Origin: Synergistaceae bacterium
GTDB lineage: Bacteria > Synergistota > Synergistia > Synergistales > Aminobacteriaceae
NCBI GenBank assembly: GCA_017451025.1
Contig: JAFSSM010000010.1
Coordinates: forward strand, 1-64,000
DNA: 64,000 nucleotides
Direction of reading: 5' to 3'
Each line of letters begins with the position of its first letter. Position 1 is the stretch's first letter. This document shows positions 8,511 through 16,700 of the stretch, piece after piece. The translations under genes and the position numbers were made by a program. Under the pieces are notes generated by a model. The model had not been told where the DNA came from. It did not search any database and saw only the letters and a program-made list of their open reading frames with translations.

Positions 8511-8519
8511 CGGGAGCAG

Positions 8520-9798
8520 TTACAGGTCTGTGGTTTCGTCTTCTTCCTGAAGTTCGACTTCATCGTCCTCCAGTTCATCGGGCATAGGGATTTCTTCCGG
8601 AACCGGAATATTTTCAAAGGCCATAGGCTCGCCCTTGCTCTCTTCTTCTTCAGAATCAGAAAATACCTCTTCCTCAGTAAAGGCCATCGGTTCACCGGGA
8701 CTTTCTTCTTCCTCCCCTTCCTCTTCCTCTGGAATATCCGCCTCAATATCTGTCTCGATTTCCGCATCAATTTCTGGAAGCGCGTCCAGTTCTGCGGGGT
8801 CAGGCAGTGGCAGAAGTTCCGCAGGTTCCTCCGTCTCTTCGATGAACTCCATCACTTCAGGTTCATCTTCGATGTCGATTAAATCCTGTTCTTCAGCAGG
8901 GGCAGGTAAGATGTCTCCCAATTCTTCAGGCTCTTCTGCTAACTCTATAGCATCTGCGCTTTCGGTGATGTCCTGTTCTTCGGTTTCGGGGGTGCTGTCC
9001 TCGAATTTCTCCTCTATCTCACGAAAGGCTTCGGCAAGTTCCGCGTCAGGTTCGGCCTGTCCTTCAGGGATTAGGTCTCCAACTTGTTCCACTGCTTCAG
9101 GTTCGGCTTCAGGTTCAGGTTCGGGAGCAGGTTCAAGTTCTGTTTCTGGAGTTTCTTCCATTTCCGGCACAACTTCCTGTTCGGGTTCAGGCTCAGGCTG
9201 TACTGCTTCAGGTTCTTCTGCGGCCAGGTCCTCAACGTCAACGTGAACGTCCTCCTCACTGACCGGCGGAAGCTCCACAGTCTCAGTTACGGGCAGGTCC
9301 TCGAACTCGCGGCCGTTCTGCACAACAGGAATGAACACAGCGATAATTTTTGTGCCCTTGCTGTCCTGTGCCGCATCGTGAATTGCCTTGACGACCTCGT
9401 TGTACAGCCACGAATGCCTGCTGTCCTTGAGGGAGATTACCTCGCGAATTTCCGGCTCGGTGTCCTGTGCTTCAGGCTCTGGTTCTGGTTCTGGCTGAGG
9501 CTCCGGTTCTGGCTGAGGCTCCGGTTCTGGCTGAGGCTCCGGTTCTGGCTCTGGTGCAGGCACGGGTTCCGGCTCCGGCTCTAACACTTCTGGTGCGGGT
9601 GCTGGTGCTGAAACAGGCTCAGCCGATTCAGTGCCCAGAAAGCGGCCGGCCAGGAAATTGCCTTCTTTTTTGGGCTTGGCCGGTTCAGGGCGGAAATGTT
9701 CCCACGTGGTTTCTTCGTAGCCGTTCGCGCGGCGGTATGTATTGTCCTCGTGCTCCATCACTGCACGAATATTCTCGAGTGCTTTGCTTCTCATGCTC
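8520..9798 (-). CDS. Acidic Pro/Glu-repeat protein, partner of the adjacent ParA
   Basis: A 426-residue, extremely acidic and probably mostly disordered protein. A basic N-terminal stretch (residues 1-55, KALENIRAVMEHEDNTYRRA) looks foldable. A PEPEPQ-type tract follows at about 70-110. A short possibly folded island at about 118-180 includes ISLKDSRHSWLYNEVVKAIH and GTKIIAVFIPVV, and long Glu/Asp-rich sequence runs to the end. GEPMAF occurs twice near the C-terminus. Its ATG overlaps the stop of the ParA gene (TAATG), so the two are translationally coupled. It may be an adaptor or cargo scaffold for ParA; no known family is recognised. Confidence 0.75.
9485..9550 (-). repeat. 18-bp tandem repeat encoding Pro-Glu-Pro-Gln units
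   Basis: The unit GGTTCTGGCTGAGGCTCC (plus strand) occurs three times in a row with imperfect copies on both sides. It encodes the PEPEPQ repeat of the acidic ParA partner. Copy number is likely to vary between strains by slippage. Confidence 0.8.
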
Positions 9799-9799
9799 A

Positions 9800-10474
9800 T
9801 TATTCAGCATCACCTCCGCTCTTCCACACTTCACGCACGTCCTTTTCGCCGTTCTGCATACGCTCTACAGCCTTAGTTATCTTCAGGTACACGCTCTCGT
9901 AGGGATGGCGGTTTCTTGCGGGAAGTCCCACTGACCAGATGCGCCCGCTCGTTATGTTGTAGGGAATACCCTTGTGCATCGGGAGCTCTCCGGCCACAGG
10001 GAAAATTCCCTCCTGTATGATCTGGTTCACGACCTTAGCCATCGATGACGTGTCGAACCCTACTTTCACCAGCGGAAGCTGTGAGGCTGTTTTGCCCTGC
10101 TTCTCAGCAATCGTCCACAAAAGCCTTAAAGGTGATACCGAGAAATAATCGGGCCTCACGGGAATTACCGTTATGTCAGAAAACTCTACTGCATATTTTG
10201 TTGATTCATCGAGGCTGGGCGGGCAGTCAATCACTATCCATTCTTCTGGAGCGTCCGCATCGCTATCCTCGAGAGTATCCTTTGTGCGGAAATAATCACT
10301 AAAACTGCTGTCCTTCAGGAAACTGAACGCCGACGTGAAATTCTTGGAAGGGTCAAGATCAACAGCGAGCACTCTGTTATGCCTCACCAAAGCTATCTGC
10401 GCCAAAATAACCGCCAGAGTTGTCTTGCCGACTCCTCCCTTGCGGTTGAACACTGCCACTGCAATTTTTGACAT
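9800..10474 (-). CDS. ParA/MinD-family ATPase
   Basis: A 224-residue deviant Walker ATPase. The N-terminal motif FNRKGGVGKTT carries the signature lysine of ParA/MinD proteins. WIVIDCPPSLDE is the Walker A' region, and PVRPDYFS matches the switch-like segment. Such ATPases move DNA or protein cargo by cycling on the nucleoid or membrane. The ATG at 10474 follows AGGTGAT by six bases; an upstream in-frame GTG overlaps that ribosome site. No ParB is nearby. Instead it is coupled to the acidic repeat protein, which suggests a dedicated protein- or organelle-positioning role rather than chromosome partition. It is the fourth gene in a run from the NhaC homologue. Confidence 0.85.
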   Translation of the reverse strand: MSKIAVAVFNRKGGVGKTTLAVILAQIALVRHNRVLAVDLDPSKNFTSAFSFLKDSSFSDYFRTKDTLEDSDADAPEEWIVIDCPPSLDESTKYAVEFSDITVIPVRPDYFSVSPLRLLWTIAEKQGKTASQLPLVKVGFDTSSMAKVVNQIIQEGIFPVAGELPMHKGIPYNITSGRIWSVGLPARNRHPYESVYLKITKAVERMQNGEKDVREVWKSGGDAE

Positions 10475-10498
10475 CGTATTTATCACCTGTACGTATAG

Positions 10499-11347
10499 TT
10501 ATTCAGATTTTACCATCATCATAATTGATATTAGCACAACTGCAATTCCCGTAAAGTTCACAGCCCCGATTCTTTCTCCGTATAACGCAGCTCCGATAGC
10601 TATTGCTGTAACCGGCTCAATTGATGCAATCACTGGAACTTTCCCTGTATCGCGGACTTTTCCCAGTCCAATATAGTACACCACGTACGCAATTGATGTA
10701 GGCACAAGCCCGTAAAGAAACCCTGCACCCAGAATTTTGGCGTTGACGGAAAGAGCAGGCCGCAAAACGCACAACAGGAACAACGCCGCGAAGAAGTAGC
10801 TGTATGCACTAACGATCATAGGGTCAGCGCGTTTCCCTGCCGCTCTGCCGAGAACTGCTGCCATTCCGTAGCAGAAACCGGAACCAAGCCCCGCAATAAT
10901 TCCCGTCCAGTTCAAGGACTCCGCTGAAATTTCGCCGCCCGTAACTGTGAGAATGCACCCCGCTATGTTCACGAGAAGGGCCAGTATCTTCATAGGGGAA
11001 AATCTTTCGTGGAAGAATATCCGTGATGCTATCGCCGTGAAGACCGGTGCTGTGTACATCAGGACGCAGGCAATACCCATTCCGTTTATGCGTATCGAGG
11101 CTGTGTAGCATATGTTGAAGACTCCGTGTGAGATCAGCCCGAGCATTGCGCAGAGAAGTATAGCCTTAGTGTCGCGAAGCCAGGCAGATTTTCCGAACCG
11201 GATTATCGCAATCACGGACATTATCGCGAACGCAAAGGACATTCTCAGCGTGCAGATCTGTGATGCATCCGCACCTAGTGCGGCCATTGTGTTCACGAAT
11301 ATTCCTATTGTTCCCCAGAGGACTCCGGCCACAAATACATAAACCAT
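10499..11347 (-). CDS. EamA/DMT-family transporter
   Basis: A 282-residue inner-membrane protein with about ten hydrophobic helices arranged as two EamA repeats (GVLWGTIGIFVNTMA at the start; GLVPTSIAYVVYYIGLGKV and EPVTAIAIGAALYGE in the second half). The family exports or imports small metabolites, often amino acids; the substrate here is unknown. ATG at 11347 is chosen because AGGTGA, which includes the trpF stop, lies just upstream. Only a few bases separate it from trpF, so export of an aromatic amino acid or related compound is possible but only inferred. Confidence 0.85.
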   Translation of the reverse strand: MVYVFVAGVLWGTIGIFVNTMAALGADASQICTLRMSFAFAIMSVIAIIRFGKSAWLRDTKAILLCAMLGLISHGVFNICYTASIRINGMGIACVLMYTAPVFTAIASRIFFHERFSPMKILALLVNIAGCILTVTGGEISAESLNWTGIIAGLGSGFCYGMAAVLGRAAGKRADPMIVSAYSYFFAALFLLCVLRPALSVNAKILGAGFLYGLVPTSIAYVVYYIGLGKVRDTGKVPVIASIEPVTAIAIGAALYGERIGAVNFTGIAVVLISIMMMVKSE

Positions 11348-11351
11348 CGGC

Positions 11352-11966
11352 TCACCTTTTGGGCTTGAAGTTGCGGACAGCAAGCAGAAACTTCATGACC
11401 TTCCTGTAGTCCTTGACGCGGTTCGACTCAACTCCGGTGCTCACGTCCAGAGCATAGGGCTGAGGGTCAAGGCTGAGTGCTTTGTGTACGTTGTCAATGT
11501 TGATGCCGCCCTTCAGGAAATAGTTCCTTCTCCGTGCACTCCCGATAAATGACCACTCGAACGGCTGGCCGTCCTTTGTGCTGTCCAGCATAACGTAATC
11601 CGCAGTAGTGTACATTGCACGTTCTGCCTCCATTGCGGATTTTACCCTGAACGAACGGATTATCGGGCACCTGGTGTACTCGCGCAGGGACGCTATGTAT
11701 TCTCCCGTTTCCGTACCTCTGAGCTGCACCATATCCAGCCCGGCGGTCTCAACGGTAAGAGCAACTTCCTCGAGCCTTGCGTTCTGGAACACTCCGACTG
11801 CCTTTATGCCGCGCCTTAACTTCGAGCGCAGATACCCGGCGTGTTCCGGCGCAATAAAATTCTTGCTCTTGCTGGCGAACACAAACCCTACATAATCGGG
11901 CACAAGCTCATTCACGATGCTTATCTCTATATCGTGGGATATTCCGCAAATTTTCACTTTTGCCAT
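11352..11966 (-). CDS. trpF: Phosphoribosylanthranilate isomerase-like protein
   Basis: A 204-residue single-domain TIM barrel that would catalyse the Amadori rearrangement of phosphoribosylanthranilate in tryptophan synthesis. KVKICGI at the N-terminus holds the catalytic cysteine. DYVGFVFASKSKN, VGVFQN, VQLRGTE and YALDVSTGVES are the expected phosphate- and substrate-binding strands. The ATG at 11966 follows AGGAG by 10 bases. No other trp gene is in the window, so the enzyme stands apart from its pathway here and is followed by an EamA transporter. Confidence 0.88.
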   Translation of the reverse strand: MAKVKICGISHDIEISIVNELVPDYVGFVFASKSKNFIAPEHAGYLRSKLRRGIKAVGVFQNARLEEVALTVETAGLDMVQLRGTETGEYIASLREYTRCPIIRSFRVKSAMEAERAMYTTADYVMLDSTKDGQPFEWSFIGSARRRNYFLKGGINIDNVHKALSLDPQPYALDVSTGVESNRVKDYRKVMKFLLAVRNFKPKR

Positions 11967-11992
11967 CGCAATTTGCTCCTGTACATAACAAA

Positions 11993-12028
11993 TGCAGAGC
12001 CGGGCCTTTGGTAAGCCTAAGCTCTGCA
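11993..12028 (-). other. Hairpin in the antiporter-trpF gap (attenuator or weak terminator)
   Basis: TGCAGAGC at 11993-12000 pairs perfectly with GCTCTGCA at 12021-12028, with an inner GGC/GCC pair. On the minus strand it is followed by TTTGTTATG, a poor U-tract. It sits between the antiporter stop and the trpF start, where it could reduce readthrough or act as an attenuator. No Trp-codon leader peptide was found. Confidence 0.5.
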
Positions 12029-12045
12029 GGTTTTCACAGCACAGC

Positions 12046-13518
12046 TTAATCCTTAATGAGCTGTACTTCAGGTTCACGCGGAAGTCCGAACAGCGGAATT
12101 AGCCTGTCAAGTCCGGTGAGTGTGAGCAGCAACATCGACAGCACCGCAATCCACGCCAGATAGTTGTGCAGGATAATATCCGCAATGCTGATAGTTCCTT
12201 CTGCCATAGGATAGACCGCGTAAATTATGCCGACGAAGAATGCAAGGTACACGTGCCAGGGGATAAGCTGAGAGCCGAAAACTCCCATAGCGTCAGTAAA
12301 TGTTGCGTTGCGGAGAGCGAGCTTGTACATAGCTTTCGGGTCTGCCTTGACGTTGCGCTCCGTGAGGTCTTTGATGATAGGGCTGATAGTAACGATCTGG
12401 GCCATTTCGTCCGCAAGTGCCGCATTTCCGATAAGGCATAACAGGCCGTTTGCGAACATTAACTGCCTTACGTTATGTGCGCACTTCATGATGAGCTTCG
12501 CAATGCTGTCAAACGCGTCCATTCTCCGCATGACTCCTCCGAAAGCCGCAATCCAGAGCATCATCACGATAACCCAGCTTCCGGCATCGGCAAAACTTGA
12601 CTGCACCATCTCGAGGAATTTGCCAAGACCCGTTACTGTTCCAGCCAGGTATCCGAAACAGAGCGAGCTGATAATTCCCGAGCTGAGGCACACAAGAGTA
12701 TTGACACCTATAGCCGCGAGCACAAGTACTATTATCAGCGGAATAACCATGTAGTACGGAACTCCGGCTCTTACCTGATTCAGAAGAGTAACTGCCGCAG
12801 GACGCTTTTCGTTGAGGGCATCCCATACTGATTGGGGAATCTGAGTTATAGCTTCGTTAGCGTTGCCGATCGTGTCAGGAAGTCCCATGTTCACCGCCGC
12901 AAAATAGAACGCCGCAATTCCGGCCGCAAGACACAGGAACGACCAGACTCCCTGATGTCTGACTCTGTCGGTTATCTGGACTCCCTGCAATGATGAGCTT
13001 ACGACCGTAGTATCTGAGATGAGGCCGATGTTGTCTCCGAAGCATGAACCGCCAGCTATTGCCGCAATGGTGAGTATGGTTGAGCCGTTCACTATATGAT
13101 TCAGCCAGAGGAATATCGGTGCACATGCCGCGAAAGTTCCCCATGATGTGCCTGTAGCGATTGAGAGGATTGCTGTAACGACTAGTGAGGTTGCGGCTAC
13201 GAGCTTGGCCGTGAGTCCGAGTGATAATGCCATGTTGATGATTGATGCGGCAACTCCTGTCTCCATAAAGCAGGTAGCTACTGCGTAAGCGAGCTGAAGA
13301 ATCAGGAACACCAGCACTATATTCTTCATGCTGTCCACAGCGGACTCCATAAGGTCCGAGAATTTGGCTCTGGCGCATATAGTTCCGATGATCAAGGCGT
13401 AGATCAGAGCGATCGGTGCGGCAATAAGAATGTCAAGCCCGAAGCCTGCTGAGCCGTTCATCAATATTCCCAGTACAAGGACGGGGCTTAACTTGAGCAA
13501 AGCTAACATGAAATTCAC
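12046..13518 (-). CDS. NhaC-type Na+/H+ antiporter family membrane protein
   Basis: A 490-residue inner-membrane protein with about twelve hydrophobic helices. SIATGTSWGTFAACAPI and AGGSCFGDNIGLISDTTVV are typical of the NhaC/ArsB-like superfamily. These carriers exchange sodium or couple organic anion movement to ions, fitting a cell that also encodes Rnf. The ATG at 13518 follows GGGAGT by eight bases. It heads a minus-strand run (trpF, EamA transporter, ParA, acidic protein), though the hairpin before trpF may partly insulate it. The exact substrate cannot be read from the sequence. Confidence 0.83.
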   Translation of the reverse strand: MNFMLALLKLSPVLVLGILMNGSAGFGLDILIAAPIALIYALIIGTICARAKFSDLMESAVDSMKNIVLVFLILQLAYAVATCFMETGVAASIINMALSLGLTAKLVAATSLVVTAILSIATGTSWGTFAACAPIFLWLNHIVNGSTILTIAAIAGGSCFGDNIGLISDTTVVSSSLQGVQITDRVRHQGVWSFLCLAAGIAAFYFAAVNMGLPDTIGNANEAITQIPQSVWDALNEKRPAAVTLLNQVRAGVPYYMVIPLIIVLVLAAIGVNTLVCLSSGIISSLCFGYLAGTVTGLGKFLEMVQSSFADAGSWVIVMMLWIAAFGGVMRRMDAFDSIAKLIMKCAHNVRQLMFANGLLCLIGNAALADEMAQIVTISPIIKDLTERNVKADPKAMYKLALRNATFTDAMGVFGSQLIPWHVYLAFFVGIIYAVYPMAEGTISIADIILHNYLAWIAVLSMLLLTLTGLDRLIPLFGLPREPEVQLIKD

Positions 13519-13597
13519 TCCCTGAAAAGAAAAAATTTGTGTAATTTTACCAGATTAACGCGCGGCCTGTATACTTGACACAATGAGTGAGGTTTTT

Positions 13598-13640
13598 GCG
13601 GCTCATTGAGCGGGCGGGCGGGTGGGGCGAAATGAGCCGC
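13598..13640 (+). repeat. Inverted repeat with a G-quadruplex motif in its loop
   Basis: GCGGCTCATT at 13598-13607 pairs perfectly with AATGAGCCGC at 13631-13640. The loop contains GGGCGGGCGGGTGGGG (13612-13627), four G runs with one-base spacers. A second overlapping pair, GGCGAAA with TTTCGCC (about 13626-13650), could form instead. It lies between the FliD terminator and the antiporter promoter region. Confidence 0.8.
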
Positions 13641-13653
13641 CTGTTTTCGCCAC

Positions 13654-13686
13654 AAAAAACGGCAAGCCCCCGTGTGAGAGCCTGCC
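13654..13686 (-). terminator. Terminator after the FliD-like gene
   Basis: On the minus strand GGCAGGC pairs with GCTTGCC (one G-U pair) and is followed by six T. It lies about 22 bases after the stop of the FliD-like gene. Confidence 0.8.
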
Positions 13687-13707
13687 GCAAAATTCCTGCA
13701 CTGCCTG

Positions 13708-16700
13708 TTAGCTGGAGCTGCTGTTGTTGTTGTTGTTGCTGTAACCGTTGAGCTGGTTCAAGATTGCCGCAATCGAACTCGCCTGCTGTGAGAGTTTCGC
13801 TATGCTCTGTTCCGCCGCCGCATACTTCGTCCTGAGTGCTTCCTCCTGACGGTCAAGCCTGTCCTGGTATTTCTCCAGATACTCGTCAATCGAGGCGATG
13901 CGCGTATCTAGGTCCTCGATCCTGCGCGTCAATGTTCCCGAAGTAGCACCGCTCGCGCTGGTCGTCAGCATTGACTTCAGCCACGAGTCCATATTGCTGG
14001 CGAACATAAGCATCATTTCCTGCACCTCGCCGGAATCGTCCTCCAGTGCCTCCATGAACTTGTTCTCGTCAAATTCAAGCTCTCCGCTCTTGCCGTAATC
14101 CGTCGAGGTCGTCGCAAGCCCAAGCTGGAACAATCCGTTGTACGTGTAGTTCATCTTGAGGGCATTCATCGCAGAACTTCCGCTCATCGTGATTGTGTCG
14201 TTGCTGGTCGATGTAATCACAAGGCGGTCATCCTCGATGCTCGCCCTCACAAGCTGCTGATCCCTGAGCTTCCCGGTCTCATCGTAGAAGTTGTTGTGCA
14301 TCTCGACATTGCTGCTGTCGTTAATCATGTCCACAACATCCTGCAGAGATTGTGTCGGCAGAAGCGTTAGGTCCATGTACGTCCCGCCAATTCTCAGCCT
14401 GAGCGTCGCGTTATTCCTGAGGCCGTTATTGCCGAGCGTGCCGTAAATTTCTGAGGCACTCACTCTCTGCGTAAAGCTGTAAGTGAAAGTCTGTGCCATC
14501 AAGTTGCGCATCTGGCTCTTGGTCTGCCGCAGAAGTGAATCTCCGTGAAGAAGTCCCCATCTCATCCTGAAGTCGTCGCTGTCAATTGTTGCGGCGGTGT
14601 CCTTGTCGACTTCGGACTCGGTCATTCGCGTATTCATCCAGCTCATCAGGGAATTGTAGTTCTCAACGAACGTGTTAATACCCTCTACAGCTTTCTCTGC
14701 GTCCTGGTAGACATCAAGGCTTACTTCTCCAAGTCCCTTTAGGTTGAGAGTCATACCCTTTATGAGTTCGTTTCCGTATGACTCGCCTATGTCGTTCTTG
14801 TCGCGCTGAAACTCATTGCCATCAAGAAGAAGTATCGCGTTATGGGCTTCCGTTATGTTCTCCTCGTCGGACAGGCCAAGTGCCTCTATCAATCCGTCAC
14901 CGTCATCACTGAGGCTGAAGGAGTTAGCATCGTACTCGTAAGATATGCTTACCTCGTCGCCGTATGCGGGCATGTTTGACCTGGTTGTGCGATCCCCTGA
15001 ATACCAGTTGAAGTAATAGCCGCCAACGTTTCCATCTTCAGAGTACAGCGATGTTGGGTCCACAGTGAAGGCATACGCTTTTTTGATGGCATCATTCGCG
15101 GTGTAGGTAATAGTATTTCCGTTCCCGTCCGTCTCGCTTAAGTCCGAATAGTCAGCGTCCAGCTTGTAGCTTATGCCGTCGCCATACTGGACAGAGAGCG
15201 ACCCCTTGCTTGTAGTCATTCCCAAGTCCGACATTCTCAGCACGGAACTTCCAGAACGGTAGCCGCTAAACGTAGTCTCGTTGCCGTTATCGTCAACGTG
15301 ATTGATGGTGTAGGAGTTTCCGCTCGACGGGTAATACCATTCGTAGCCGCCCTCTGAGTCAGGAATCCACCTGATATTTGCCATGCCGTCGGAGCCTTCT
15401 TCTATTGTGAAGTCTATATGCTCGTAGAATGTTTTTACTCCTTGGGTTATCGTCGTTGTACCGCTGGAGAATACGCTTGCTGCGGGACTCACACTGTTTC
15501 CTGAACTGTCGGTGCCTCCCATGACAGAATCCGTCGCTGAACGTGTTACCGTAGTGCTGACTACTTCGCCGCCGCTTTCACCGCGCCCTGTGTATGAGAG
15601 GGAAAGCGAAGCCCCGTTGGCAGGTCTAGAAGTTGAGCTGCTCAGCCAGTGAATTACCGGCAGAGGTTTATCGTCATCACTTGCGGCAGCCGCAGAGGTT
15701 ATCTCGTAGTCGGTGCCGTACTCATAGGTTGTCGTGCCGCTGGACAGCGAGAACACATCTGCAAATGCTTCCTGCACTCTCTCCTCAAAATCGCTGTCCT
15801 CTTCCTTCTTGCCCTGTGTCAGCTTCAGGTCGGAGAGCAGGTTGCTGTAAGTCAGTTTAGCTCCCGAAAAATCGGTGATGCTGGTATTATCCGAGCTGTT
15901 ATCATAGGTGGTCTCGGCTATCAGTCCGGAGAACGCCTTATAAGTCAGCGTGTAGCTTCCTGACGGGTGCTCGAGGCTGTCGTCCGCGTACCAGTGGATT
16001 GAGCCGTCGCTCTCAAGCGTAAACTCTTCTTCGTAATTATAAGTGTTTGTGCCGTCGCTGATGGTGATAACTGCGTCTTCAGGAAGTGCGGTGGACTTTG
16101 AGAGACTGTAGACAGAAAAATTGTTGTTGAGGGTCAATGTCTTGCTCACGCTGTCGTCGGAGAAGTGTACGGTGTACGTGGCTGTATCTGCGGGCTTTTG
16201 GCCGTCATCGCTCCACTTAACGGTCATGATGGGGTTATTTTCCGCGTCGGTACCTGCCTCAAACGTAAAGTCCGTGCCGTAAGTGTAGCGTTTCTTTGCG
16301 CTGTCGGTGATGTAGAAAGCGGTCGTCTTATCGGTAATTGCATCGGCCTCCGCATAGGTCATGATGTGCTCGTCAGTAAGCTTAATTTTGACTGTCTGCG
16401 TTGTGTCAGCCATCGCAATATCCTCAGAGTCATAGACGGTGGGCTTCAGAGCGTCAGGGTTCAGGGTGATTTTTCCGCTTGTGCCTGTGCGTGTACCGGT
16501 ATAATAGACCCTGTAGCTTCCTGCTGTTGGAGCACTAACCTTCCAGTTCACGGTCATGGTCTTTTCTCCGGAGGAATTCGTTGATAGTGAAAGCTCAAAG
16601 CCTGAATCTCCGTAATTATATTTATTGCCCTCGCTGTCTACGATAGAGAAACCTGAAGTGTTAGACATCGGATCAGTGTAGGAGTCGAAGTCCTCGTCGA

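Noticed and set aside
9485-9550. CRISPR-like short repeats
   Set aside because: The units are contiguous 18-mers with no spacers and encode Pro-Glu repeats in a real gene.
8635-9584. Long open frames opposite the acidic Pro/Glu gene (Ser-rich and Phe/Arg-rich)
   Set aside because: They are antisense translations of GAA/CCG-type repeats, with no ribosome sites and unnatural composition.
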